Shown here: positions 44,568 through 52,213 of the stretch, piece by piece
How positions within the stretch are numbered: position 1 is the first letter of the stretch
Layout of the letters: every line of letters starts with the position of its first letter
From: Streptomyces sp. AM 4-1-1
GTDB lineage: Bacteria; Actinomycetota; Actinomycetes; Streptomycetales; Streptomycetaceae
DNA length: 64,000 bases
Direction of reading: 5' to 3'
Assembly (NCBI RefSeq): GCF_029167625.1
Contig: NZ_CP119145.1
Location: forward strand, 3,658,001-3,722,000
Made by a program: the position numbers and the translations under genes
Notes under the pieces: model-generated
What the model saw: the letters and a program-made list of their open reading frames with translations, nothing else
The model's database searches: none
Told to the model about the DNA's origin: nothing

Positions 44568-45569
44568 ATGGGCGTCTTCGTCTACCTGCCGCTCGTGCTG
44601 CCGCTCACCGCCCTGCCGATCGCCCGGCTCGCCGAACAGCGTCTGCACCCGCGCGGCGCGACCCGTCTGCTGGTCTTCGTCGGCGCCACGCTCGCACTGT
44701 GCAGCACCCTGTGCCTGGCCCTGCTGATGGTGGTGGGCACGGCCCAGTTGCCCGGGAACCCGCTGCCGGACGGCTGGGCGGACCCCGAGGTGCTGGCGGC
44801 GGTGCCGTACGAGGAGAAGGCGGGGATCGTGGCGATCGGGGTGCTGGCGGCGGTGGTCACGGCGTGCGCGGGCGCGCTCTGGCGGCACGCGCGCACCCGC
44901 GCACGGTTGACGAACGCGCTGGTAGGCGAGAGCGGCGAGGGGGACGGGACGGCGGTGGTGCCGTCGCCGGAGCCGTACGCGTACGCGCTGCCGGGGCGGC
45001 GAGGACGGCGGGGGCGGCCCGGATGGCGAGGAGCCGCGCACGGCGGCCGGGTGGTGGTCTCGACCGCGATGCTGGAGTGCCTGGACGCCCGCGAACGCGC
45101 GGCGCTCCTCGCCCATGAACGCGCCCATCTGACGGGCCGTCACCATCGCTATCTGCTGGCGGCGCAGCTCGCGGCGCGCGCGCATCCGCTGCTGCTGCCG
45201 CTGCGCACGGCGGTGGCGTTCAGCACGGAGCGATGGGCGGACGAGGAGGCGGCGCGCGCGGTCGGTGACCGGCGGGTGGTGGCGCGGGCGGTCGGCAAGG
45301 GGGCGCTTTCCGCGCACCGGGCGCACCACCCGGCGCCCGTACCGACGCCGTCCGGGGCGTACGGCGCGTTCGCGTCGGTCGGCCCGATCCCGCGCCGGGT
45401 CGCGGCCCTGCTGGACCCGGCCCCACCGCTCAGGCTCTGGCCACCGTCCACGGCGCAGGTGGGCCTCGCCGCGTTGACGGCGACGGTGGGGGCGACGGCC
45501 TCGGCGCTGTCGTCGCTGAACGCGATGGTGGCGCTGGTACGGATTCTGCACGGGGTCACCCGGCTCTGA
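44568..45569 (+). CDS. M56 family metallopeptidase (BlaR1-like)
   Basis: 333 residues. Hydrophobic helices at the N-terminus (about 5-22, 33-55) and about 85-105 precede a cytoplasmic zinc protease domain with HERAH (LAHERAHLTGRHHRY, about 182-186) and a downstream ERWADEEAAR motif with the third zinc-ligand region. A last membrane segment lies near 290-325. The penicillin-sensor domain of true BlaR1 is absent, which is usual for streptomycete members. It is paired with the BlaI-type repressor 11 bp upstream and should cleave it; the signal is unknown. Confidence 0.92.
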   Translation: MGVFVYLPLVLPLTALPIARLAEQRLHPRGATRLLVFVGATLALCSTLCLALLMVVGTAQLPGNPLPDGWADPEVLAAVPYEEKAGIVAIGVLAAVVTACAGALWRHARTRARLTNALVGESGEGDGTAVVPSPEPYAYALPGRRGRRGRPGWRGAAHGGRVVVSTAMLECLDARERAALLAHERAHLTGRHHRYLLAAQLAARAHPLLLPLRTAVAFSTERWADEEAARAVGDRRVVARAVGKGALSAHRAHHPAPVPTPSGAYGAFASVGPIPRRVAALLDPAPPLRLWPPSTAQVGLAALTATVGATASALSSLNAMVALVRILHGVTRL

Positions 45570-45575
45570 CCGCCG

Positions 45576-45657
45576 CTTCCCCCTCTTCCCCTCTTCCCCT
45601 CTTCCCCTCTTCCCCCTTCTTTCCCCCGCTCCCCGCCCTCTCCCCTCCGGCCCCGAT
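45576..45657. repeat. CTCTTCCCC pyrimidine tract
   Basis: At least four CTCTTCCCC-like 9-bp units followed by other C/T runs form an almost pure 80-bp pyrimidine tract between the M56 and MarR genes. It has mirror-repeat symmetry that could allow triplex (H-DNA) structure under supercoiling. Confidence 0.6.
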
Positions 45658-45691
45658 TCGATACCCACCCACGGGAGCGGTACAAAGAGGC

Positions 45692-46270
45692 ATGGCCGAG
45701 CAGGAGCAGGCAGTCCCGGCGGACGAGCCACCCGGACCGGGGGCGGACGCCCCCCGGGACGACGTGGACGCCGTGACGCATGCCGTACTGACCGCGTCGA
45801 GGCTGCTCGTCGCGATCTCCGCCCGCTCGCTGACGGCGGTGGAGGACCGGGTGACGTTGCCCCAGTTCCGGCTGCTGGTGGTGCTCGCCTCGCACGGGGA
45901 CGCCAAGCTGGTGGTGCTCGCCGAACGGCTGGGGGTGAACCCGTCGACGGCGATGCGGATGCTGGACCGGCTGATCGCGGCGGGCCTCGCCGAGCGACGG
46001 ACCAACCCGGGCAACCGCCGGGAGACGGTGCTCAGGGTGACCCCGGAGGGGTCCACGCTCGTCGACGACGTGACGGCGGCCCGCCGTCGGGAGATCGCCG
46101 CGATCGTCGAACGGCTCGCTCCGGACCGACGGACCGCCTTGGTCGAGGCGTTGACGGCGTTCACGGCGGCGGGCTCGGCTGTGGGCACGGGGACATCCGT
46201 ACCGGGGGAGGGCCCGGAGGCGTACCCCCTGGGCTGGACGTCCGACCCACCCGCCCGCCGGGGCGACTGA
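45692..46270 (+). CDS. MarR family transcriptional regulator
   Basis: 192 residues. The winged helix at about 55-120 is typical (LPQFRLLVVLASHGDAKLVV, ERLGVNPSTAMRMLDRLIAA, RETVLRVTPEG). An acidic N-terminal tail and a Gly/Pro-rich C-terminal tail flank it. MarR proteins repress genes for efflux or aromatic-compound metabolism and are released by small ligands; the ligand and targets are unknown. AAAGAGG lies unusually close to the ATG. The converging antiporter gene ends 97 bp downstream. Confidence 0.92.
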   Translation: MAEQEQAVPADEPPGPGADAPRDDVDAVTHAVLTASRLLVAISARSLTAVEDRVTLPQFRLLVVLASHGDAKLVVLAERLGVNPSTAMRMLDRLIAAGLAERRTNPGNRRETVLRVTPEGSTLVDDVTAARRREIAAIVERLAPDRRTALVEALTAFTAAGSAVGTGTSVPGEGPEAYPLGWTSDPPARRGD

Positions 46271-46366
46271 AGCCCCCGCCACTCCGGCCGGCGACCGCCC
46301 GTCCGGCCCCCGCCCCGGCCTGATCCGGCGACCGACCGCCCCGCCGCCGCCCCGCCGCCCGCCGTC

Positions 46367-47626
46367 TCAGTCGGCGGGCCCCGCGCGTTCGGGTGTCATG
46401 TCCTCGTGCTCGGACGGCTTACGGGCCCCGGGCAGGGACACCGCGCTCACCGGCACGCTCTCGATCTCCTTGCCGCGCAGGGCCAGGATCTTGGCGACGA
46501 CGGGCTGGGTCCAGCGCGCGGTGAGCGGGCCGACGATGACGAGGATGAGCACGTACGCGGTGGCGATGGGCCCGATACGCGGCTCGGTGGCCACGGCGAG
46601 ACCGGCGATGACGATCGAGAACTCACCACGGGCGACGAGCGTTCCGCCCGCCCGCCAACGCCCGCGCGCACCGATTCCGGCGCGCCGGGCGGCGTACCAC
46701 CCGGTGGCGATCTTGGTGAGGACGGTCACGGCGGCCAGCAGCAGGGCCGGCAGGAGTACGGGCGGGATCTCGGCCGGATTGGTCGAGAGCCCGAAGAAGA
46801 CGAAGAACACGGCCGCGAACAGGTCGCGCAACGGCGTCAGCAGCTTGCGCGCGCCCTCGGCGACCTCCCCGGAGAGCGCTATGCCGACGAGGAACGCCCC
46901 GACGGCCGCGGAGACCTGCAACTCCTGCGCCACCCCGGCGACCAGGACGGTCAGTCCGAGGACGACGAGGAGCAGCATCTCGGGGTTGTCGGAGGAGACG
47001 GCGCGGCTGATGAGCCGCCCGTGGCGCAGCGCCAGGTAGAGGACGAATCCGACGGTCCCGAGCGCGACGAGGAGCGCGATGCTGCCACCCGCGAGGCCGA
47101 CGCCGGCGAGCATCGCGGTGAGCAGGGGCAGATAGACGGCCATCGACAGGTCCTCGATGACGAGGACACCGAGGATGACGGGCGTCTCGCGGTTGCCGAG
47201 GCGTCCGAGGTCGGCGAGGACCTTGGCGATCACACCGGACGACGAGATCCAGGTGACCCCGGCGAGCGCGACGGCTCCGACGGGCCCCCAGCCGAGGAGC
47301 AGCGCGGCGACCGCGCCGGGAGTGGCGTTGAGCACGAAGTCGACGGCGCCGGACGGGTACTGCGTCTTGAGACTGGTGACCAGCTCGGAGGCGCTGTACT
47401 CCAGCCCGAGCAGGAGCAGCAGCAGGATGACGCCGATCTCGGCGCCGACGGCGGTGAACTCCTCACTCGCCCCGAGCGGCAGCAGCCCGCCCTGGCCGAA
47501 GGCCAGACCGGCCAGCAGATAGAGCGGGATCGGCGAGAGCCCCACCCGCCCGGCGAACCGTCCGATGATGCCGAGCCCCAGGATGACGGAGCCCAGCTCC
47601 ACCAGCAATGCTGTCGTGTCGTGCAC
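46367..47626 (-). CDS. K+(Na+)/H+ antiporter, CPA2 family (KhtU-like)
   Basis: 419 residues with about 12-13 helices. The CPA2 core (LAGLAFGQGGLLPLGASEE, LEYSASELVTSLKTQYPS, VTWISSSGVIAKVLADLG) is present. The protein lacks the cytoplasmic RCK part of KefB/KefC, which is supplied instead by the gene upstream. It exchanges K+ or Na+ for protons to control internal pH and potassium. The start is 2 bp after the stop of the regulatory subunit, so the two form an operon like Bacillus khtTU. Confidence 0.93.
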   Translation of the reverse strand: MHDTTALLVELGSVILGLGIIGRFAGRVGLSPIPLYLLAGLAFGQGGLLPLGASEEFTAVGAEIGVILLLLLLGLEYSASELVTSLKTQYPSGAVDFVLNATPGAVAALLLGWGPVGAVALAGVTWISSSGVIAKVLADLGRLGNRETPVILGVLVIEDLSMAVYLPLLTAMLAGVGLAGGSIALLVALGTVGFVLYLALRHGRLISRAVSSDNPEMLLLVVLGLTVLVAGVAQELQVSAAVGAFLVGIALSGEVAEGARKLLTPLRDLFAAVFFVFFGLSTNPAEIPPVLLPALLLAAVTVLTKIATGWYAARRAGIGARGRWRAGGTLVARGEFSIVIAGLAVATEPRIGPIATAYVLILVIVGPLTARWTQPVVAKILALRGKEIESVPVSAVSLPGARKPSEHEDMTPERAGPAD

Positions 47627-47628
47627 GG

Positions 47629-48099
47629 TCAGCCCTCCGCGATGATGTCTGAGAGCGCATCAACGCCCTCGCGAGTACCGACGACGACGAGCGTGTCCCC
47701 GATGGCCAGCCGGAAGTCCGGTCCGGGCGACGGATGCGCGCTGTGGGTGCGCAGCACGGCCACGATCGAGGCCCCGGTCCGGGTACGCGCCTTCGTGTCC
47801 CCGAGCAGCCGCCCGCCGTACGGCGAGCGCGTCCCGACGGGGAGGTGTTCGGTGACGAGGTCGATGCCCTCGGTCCGTACGGCGTCGATGGGCGCGGCAT
47901 CGATGAGATGCGAGAGTGCGGTGGCTTCCCCGGTCGTCAGTTCCACCGACAACCGGCACGAATCTGGGTCGTCCTGGTCGTAGAACCCGATGAAGCGCCG
48001 CCCGTCGTGATGGACGACCACGGAGATGTGCTGCCCGGACTCGGTGGTGAAGTCGTACTGCGCACCGACTCCTGGCAGCGATGTGTGACGGGTTCCCAT
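47629..48099 (-). CDS. Antiporter regulatory subunit, TrkA-C domain (KhtT-like)
   Basis: 156 residues. An N-terminal domain (about 1-70; GQHISVVVHHDGRRFIGFYD) precedes an RCK C-terminal (TrkA-C) domain (about 75-156; FRLAIGDTLVVVGTREGVDA). In Bacillus, the related KhtT gates its partner antiporter and binds c-di-AMP through the RCK-C domain; that ligand is likely here by homology but the pocket cannot be judged by eye. First gene of the two-gene unit, ATG at 48099. Confidence 0.92.
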   Translation of the reverse strand: MGTRHTSLPGVGAQYDFTTESGQHISVVVHHDGRRFIGFYDQDDPDSCRLSVELTTGEATALSHLIDAAPIDAVRTEGIDLVTEHLPVGTRSPYGGRLLGDTKARTRTGASIVAVLRTHSAHPSPGPDFRLAIGDTLVVVGTREGVDALSDIIAEG

Positions 48100-48208
48100 G
48101 GCTTCCTCCCGAGAGGCGCGACGACGCGACGACGTTCTTGGTGATCTCTTTAGACCGTCATTACCTTAACGGGGTGAATCGGGGCTTGCGGGGGCCAGGA
48201 CACCAGAG

Positions 48209-48589
48209 GTGGACGAGGGCGGGGGACCCGGCTGCCGGGGGCGGCCCCGGAAGCCCTCCTGGTCTGGACGTGGGCAGACCGTCGCGCGCATGCAGGACAA
48301 CGCCCGCCGCGGCATCCTGCTGCACAGGCGCGGCGAGGAGGACCTGTATCTGACCACCGCGGCCCGAGTCGACCAGGCCGTCCAGGTCGTCGACTCGACC
48401 ACCAGAATGTTCGTCGCTCTCCTCCAGGAGAGCCCGGCAGCGGTAGAACCACTGACCCGTGCCTTCCCTGAGGCATTCCCCTGGGTGCGCTTCCTCCCCC
48501 AGAAGGGCGTGCAGGAGTTCCTGCCGGAGTTCGTCGAGACGGCTCCGGGCCACGGAAGCGTGCTCATGCCCCAAGCGGAGGACGAGTGA
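48209..48589 (+). CDS. PHD-like antitoxin fragment or divergent member
   Basis: 126 residues as read. The stretch RRGILLHRRGEEDLYLTTAA followed by STTRMFVALLQESPAAVEPL and FPWVRFLPQKGVQEF resembles actinobacterial prevent-host-death-type proteins. The first 30 residues are Gly/Pro/Arg-rich and do not fit, so either the start is at the ATG at 48290 or the true 5' part was lost. No toxin partner is seen. It marks the left border of the accessory region. Confidence 0.4.
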   Translation: MDEGGGPGCRGRPRKPSWSGRGQTVARMQDNARRGILLHRRGEEDLYLTTAARVDQAVQVVDSTTRMFVALLQESPAAVEPLTRAFPEAFPWVRFLPQKGVQEFLPEFVETAPGHGSVLMPQAEDE

Positions 48590-48613
48590 GTGCAGGAAGG
48601 AACGATGACTGCG

Positions 48614-48659
48614 ATGTGGGCCCCGCTCAGTCCCGCTCAAGGACTTGCGGGACCCACAT
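48614..48659. terminator. Two-part inverted repeat downstream of the first DUF397 copy
   Basis: ATGTGGG/CCCACAT (48614-48620 and 48653-48659) encloses TCCCGC/GCGGGA (48631-48636 and 48647-48652), giving a hairpin with a one-sided internal loop just outside the left end of the 364-bp repeat. It may terminate the DUF397 gene or the converging PHD-like gene. Confidence 0.5.
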
Positions 48660-48680
48660 AGTCGTTCCGGGCCCGCAGTT

Positions 48681-48890
48681 CTACAGCGTGTCGAACGAGC
48701 CGTTCTTCGTTCCGTCGATGAACGCCTCCCACCCCGACGCCGGGAAGCGCAGTACGGGTCCGCTCTTCCTCTTGCTGTCGCGGACCGCGTGATCGCCGTC
48801 GGGCAGGGCAGCGGTTTCGACGCAGTTGGCGTCACCGTTGCTGCGGCTGCTCTTGCGCCAGGCCGCGTGTGTCAGGTCGGCACTGTTCAC
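48681..48890 (-). CDS. DUF397 protein, left duplicate
   Basis: 69 residues with the DUF397 pattern (AAWRKSSRSNGDANCVETAA, AVRDSKRKSGPVLRFPASGW). It is the same as the right copy except for Asp instead of Gln in SNG(D/Q)ANC. It keeps the GTG start and the ribosome site, but both lie in the truncated 3' end of a regulator gene that has lost its promoter and HTH, so expression is doubtful. It now lies downstream of, and converges away from, the graspetide remnant. Confidence 0.85.
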   Translation of the reverse strand: MNSADLTHAAWRKSSRSNGDANCVETAALPDGDHAVRDSKRKSGPVLRFPASGWEAFIDGTKNGSFDTL

Positions 48891-49033
48891 TTGCTCAGCT
48901 CCCTCGCTGCTTGCTTGAGGAGGCTCGTGCTGCCCGCTTCGTCAAGCGCAGAGCCCCGGATGGATGTGAACGCTACGTCGTAGCGTTCGATCTCGTTGGG
49001 TTTGTCGAGGTAGAGCGCTCCGGTGAAGCCCTC
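48887..49033 (-). pseudogene. 3' stub of an Scr1-type regulator gene
   Basis: About 49 codons identical to the C-terminal end of the intact regulator at 50797-51681 (YLDKPNEIERYDVAFTSIRG, SALDEAGSTSLLKQAA). The 5' four-fifths of the gene are missing at the repeat border. It overlaps the left DUF397 start by 4 bp exactly as in the intact copy. Confidence 0.88.
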
Positions 49034-49050
49034 ATGATCCTGGCACTTGA

Positions 49051-49305
49051 CGGCACTACGACGACCTGTCGTACTCGCTCATCGACACCCCGGCACACGT
49101 GGTCAAGAGCGTGCGGCAGTACCTGAACGCCTTCGGCCTCGTCTTCGGAGCCTTCGATTTCGGCATCGACCGAGACGGCCGGATCTGGCTGTACGAGTGC
49201 AACCCGAACGGGCAGTTCGCCTGGTTTCCCGAACCGATCACGGGCAGGATCGTCTCCGCCGTCGCCGACCAGCTCCACCACGGAGGAGAGCACCGTGCCC
49301 GCTGA
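49051..49305 (+). pseudogene. C-terminal stub of an ATP-grasp RiPP ligase (TgmB-like)
   Basis: About 84 residues remain (LSYSLIDTPAHVVKSVRQYL, FGLVFGAFDFGIDRDGRIWL, YECNPNGQFAWFPEPITG), the C-terminal metal-binding end of an ATP-grasp peptide maturase; ECNPNGQF is the characteristic Mg/ATP-binding strand. These enzymes form omega-ester or amide cross-links in graspetides. About three quarters of the gene and the precursor gene are absent, cut at the repeat border near 49034. The stop overlaps the methyltransferase start by 11 bp, the usual coupling. Confidence 0.85.
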
Positions 49306-50431
49306 CCCCGCCGCGCTGCGCCTCGCCCTGGCCCAGGAGGTCGACGCCGCCACTCCCACGCTCGATCCCGGATGGCGCGACGCCGTCGCGGCTGTTCCCA
49401 GGGAGCTGTTCCTCGGCTCCGCCGCCTTCCGCCCCGCCGGAGCGGGGTGGGAGCCCGTCCACCGGGCGGAGGTCGGGGAGGAGGAGTGGCTGCGGATGGT
49501 TCACTCCGACCGGACGTGGGTCACCCAGGTCGAGGAGAAGGACGCCGCCAATTCTACGGGTCCGGTCTCCGGAAGCCCCACTTCGTCGGCCACCCTGCCC
49601 TCTCTGGTGGTGCGCACCGCCCAGGTGGCAGAGCTGCGGCCAGGCCGGAGAATCCTCGAAGTGGGCACCGGCACCGGGTACTCCACCGCGGTCCTGTGCC
49701 ATCGGCTCGGGTCCGAGAACATCGTCAGCATCGAGTACGACGCCGACCTCGCGGCGAGCGCCGCCGCTCACCTGGGCAATGCCGGGTACACACCGACGCT
49801 CGCCGTCGGAGACGGCCTCCTGGGGTGCAGGGAGCACGCCGACTACGACGCGATCATCGCCACCTGCTCGGTGCGGTACATCCCGCACTCTTGGTTCTGG
49901 CAACTCAACGACGGTGGATCGATCACCACCACCATCTGCGGATGGATGCTGGCCGCAGGGTTGATTCGACTCGCCCTCGACGACGAGGGCACCGCCCACG
50001 GCCGGTTCACCGACGACACCATCACGTACATGCTGGCCCGTCCGCACGAACGCCCGCCGCGCCCGGTCTTCTTCCGGCAGGACGGCGACACCCGTCGCGC
50101 GCGTCTGGACCCTGGGCTGCTGGAGGAGTGGGCGGGGCGCTTCGTCGCCCAGCTCGCGGCGCCCTCCGCCGAGCTGATGACCACCGGCTCCGGCATCATC
50201 CTCCGCGACGTCGCGACCGGCTCACAGGCGTGGACCGAACCTGACGACGGGGGATGGTCCGTGCACCAGCATGGACCACTGCACCTCTGGGACCAGGTGG
50301 AAGGGGCCCTTCTTCTCTGGCAGGACGCGGGAGCGCCGGATCTGACACAGTTCGGCATGACCGCCACGCCCTTCGAGCAGACGGTGTGGATCGGCTCACC
50401 GGAGGGCCCGAACTGGCAGCTCCCCGTCTGA
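49295..50431 (+). CDS. ATP-grasp peptide maturase system methyltransferase (PIMT-like)
   Basis: 378 residues, apparently intact. A protein-isoaspartate-methyltransferase-like domain carries the SAM motif RRILEVGTGTGYSTAVLCHR (about 118-137), preceded by GSPTSSATLPSLVVRTAQVA and followed by ATCSVRYIPHSW. The C-terminal 150 residues match graspetide-associated members. In known pathways this enzyme methylates an Asp in the cross-linked peptide, which can then form an aspartimide. Here the ligase is a stub and no precursor is seen, so the enzyme is probably orphaned. The GTG start lies within the ligase stub's last codons. Confidence 0.93.
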   Translation: MPADPAALRLALAQEVDAATPTLDPGWRDAVAAVPRELFLGSAAFRPAGAGWEPVHRAEVGEEEWLRMVHSDRTWVTQVEEKDAANSTGPVSGSPTSSATLPSLVVRTAQVAELRPGRRILEVGTGTGYSTAVLCHRLGSENIVSIEYDADLAASAAAHLGNAGYTPTLAVGDGLLGCREHADYDAIIATCSVRYIPHSWFWQLNDGGSITTTICGWMLAAGLIRLALDDEGTAHGRFTDDTITYMLARPHERPPRPVFFRQDGDTRRARLDPGLLEEWAGRFVAQLAAPSAELMTTGSGIILRDVATGSQAWTEPDDGGWSVHQHGPLHLWDQVEGALLLWQDAGAPDLTQFGMTATPFEQTVWIGSPEGPNWQLPV

Positions 50432-50579
50432 CAGCCGCATACGCCGTCGGTGGAGCTGTGGACGGGACCGACCGGGGCGGGGCTCCCGGACGCGCGGCGC
50501 GATACAGCTCGGCCTCACGGGCAGACACGCCCGACCAGCAGCCGTCCTGGGCGGGCGTATCTGTCGTGGACGGGCGTGC

Positions 50580-50943
50580 GGCCCGCAGTTCTACAGCGTG
50601 TCGAACGAGCCGTTCTTCGTTCCGTCGATGAACGCCTCCCACCCCGACGCCGGGAAGCGCAGTACAGGTCCGCTCTTCCTCTTGCTGTCGCGGACCGCGT
50701 GATCGCCGTCGGGCAGGGCAGCGGTTTCGACGCAGTTCGCCTGTCCGTTGCTGCGGCTGCTCTTGCGCCAGGCCGCGTGTGTCAGGTCGGCACTGTTCAC
50801 TTGCTCAGCTCCCTCGCTGCTTGCTTGAGGAGGCTCGTGCTGCCCGCTTCGTCAAGCGCAGAGCCCCGGATGGATGTGAACGCTACGTCGTAGCGTTCGA
50901 TCTCGTTGGGTTTGTCGAGGTAGAGCGCTCCGGTGAAGCCCTC
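50580..50943. repeat. 364-bp direct repeat, right copy
   Basis: The copy in original context: it includes the DUF397 gene and the end of the complete Scr1-type regulator gene. Against the left copy (offset 1,910 bp) there are five mismatches, four of them clustered in 7 bp. Confidence 0.95.
50591..50800 (-). CDS. DUF397 protein, right duplicate
   Basis: 69 residues (AAWRKSSRSNGQANCVETAA, AVRDSKRKSGPVLRFPASGW), a standard DUF397 protein with the Trp, Cys and Asp-Ser-Lys positions intact. GTG start at 50800 overlaps the stop of the XRE/DUF5753 regulator by 4 bp, so the two are translationally coupled. Partners of this kind act as a regulator plus small antagonist in streptomycete development. 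Confidence 0.92.
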   Translation of the reverse strand: MNSADLTHAAWRKSSRSNGQANCVETAALPDGDHAVRDSKRKSGPVLRFPASGWEAFIDGTKNGSFDTL

Positions 50944-51681
50944 CACATAGACAGTGGGCGGTTCGGTGTTCCGTCCGTCACCGGTGCTCGGGAAGCGCAT
51001 GGTGACGAACGGCCCGGACATGATTCCGGCGTGCAGACCGGCGGAGAACGGCACGACGCGGATGGATACGTTGTCCAGGTTGTTCAAGTGAACCAGCCGT
51101 TCGAGCTGGTTCACCATGACTTTGTCACCGCCCACGGGCCGGCGTAGCACTGCCTCGTTCAGTGCCACGTCGACCTTGGGCGCGGCTGTGGCGCGCGTCA
51201 GCAACGTCTGTCGTTGGATGCGGACATGTACGCGGCGCTGGATCTCTTCGTCGTCGACGCCCGGGTTGTCCGCCTGGATCAACGTACGCGCGTAGTCAGC
51301 GGTTTGAAGCAGACCGGGCACAAGCTCACTCTCGTACCAGGACAACTGCTGCGCGGCCTCTTCCAGCCCGATGTACAGGTCGAAGCCCTCCGGAATCACA
51401 TCACCGTACGAGTGCCACCAGCCCCGGCCCTTCGTCTCCTTCGCGAGGCCCATCAGCGCCTGAGTCAGCTCGCCGGGCGCTCCGTACACCCTGCACATGG
51501 CCTCGACGTCGAGGCTGCGGAGGGACGTCTGGCCCGTCTCGATGCGCCAGATCTTGGGCTCCGACCATTCCAGGTGTTTCGCTGCCGCCCGGACGGTGAT
51601 TCGAGCCTGATTACGCAGATCGCGCAGATGACGGCCGAGTTGTCTGCGGGGGACGGTCGAACCGGTTGTCGTCTCAGTCAT
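50797..51681 (-). CDS. Scr1-type XRE/DUF5753 regulator, intact
   Basis: 294 residues. XRE HTH at about 13-70 (LGRHLRDLRNQARITVRAAA, SEPKIWRIETG), then DUF5753 (ESELVPGLLQTADYARTLIQ, VDVALNEAVLRRPVGGDKVM, GFTGALYLDKPNEIERYDVA). The ATG at 51681 was chosen over an upstream frame extension that is AT-rich and lacks homology. Coupled by a 4-bp overlap to the DUF397 gene. A 215-bp AT-rich gap upstream holds the promoter, shared with the divergent resolvase-like gene. Its 3' end was the source, or the copy, of the 364-bp duplication. Confidence 0.94.
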   Translation of the reverse strand: MTETTTGSTVPRRQLGRHLRDLRNQARITVRAAAKHLEWSEPKIWRIETGQTSLRSLDVEAMCRVYGAPGELTQALMGLAKETKGRGWWHSYGDVIPEGFDLYIGLEEAAQQLSWYESELVPGLLQTADYARTLIQADNPGVDDEEIQRRVHVRIQRQTLLTRATAAPKVDVALNEAVLRRPVGGDKVMVNQLERLVHLNNLDNVSIRVVPFSAGLHAGIMSGPFVTMRFPSTGDGRNTEPPTVYVEGFTGALYLDKPNEIERYDVAFTSIRGSALDEAGSTSLLKQAARELSK

Positions 51682-51896
51682 GTGCCTGACCCTCCTGCAA
51701 TGCGGATACGACTCATATCCGAAATGTAAGCGCCATAACTTACGGCTCGCAATGCCGTACAAAAATTCGACAACTACGCGTCGAAGAATTGTAAATGTAG
51801 TCTTGCATTTGCAGCTCTTATGGTGCTTCACTCGCTGACTCAGAGGGTCCTGGCGGACACACAACGTGATCGCGCCACGGTGAGCGAGGGCGGCTG

Positions 51897-52211
51897 ATGA
51901 CTCCACTGATCTTCGGATACATGCGTGTCAACGACGACATGAGTGATGAGGAGGCGGCGCGGAAGCAGGACGCCATGAGCGCCTACGCGGAGGCCAACGG
52001 GTTTCAGCTGGCGGTGGTGTTCCACGAGTACGTCTCAGGTGCGCAGACGGTGTTCACGGAGATGGTCGATGTCGTCAGACAGGCGCGGGCGCGGCATGTG
52101 ATCGTGACCTCCTACCGGGAGTTGGCCCTCAACCGGTCCCTCCAGGACGCCATGACGCTCCATCTGTCCTGCGCCGCCGACGCCGACATCATCAGCCTGG
52201 ACGAGTGCTGA
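51897..52211 (+). CDS. Resolvase-like protein lacking the catalytic serine
   Basis: 104 residues forming only a serine-recombinase N-terminal-like domain (FGYMRVNDDMSDEEAARKQD, ANGFQLAVVFHEYVSG, DVVRQARARHVIVTSYRELA). Active recombinases have Tyr-x-Arg-Val-Ser at the start; here the Ser position is Asn (RVND), and no DNA-binding domain follows. It therefore probably does not cut DNA and may be a repurposed regulator, as often found beside Scr1-type genes. The stop overlaps a possible start of the downstream ATPase gene. Confidence 0.8.
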   Translation: MTPLIFGYMRVNDDMSDEEAARKQDAMSAYAEANGFQLAVVFHEYVSGAQTVFTEMVDVVRQARARHVIVTSYRELALNRSLQDAMTLHLSCAADADIISLDEC

Positions 52212-52213
52212 CC

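Larger units (their letters stand above)
48670..49033. repeat. 364-bp direct repeat, left copy
   Basis: Identical to 50580-50943 except for five mismatches. It contains a whole DUF397 gene plus the last 49 or so codons of the neighbouring Scr1-type regulator. At 49033 the match stops abruptly and the sequence changes to a fragment of an ATP-grasp ligase gene. Confidence 0.95.

Noticed and set aside
48614..48659. End of an insertion sequence next to the repeat
   Set aside because: The inverted arms are a local hairpin; there is no transposase, no matching arm beyond the right repeat copy, and no target-site duplication was seen.
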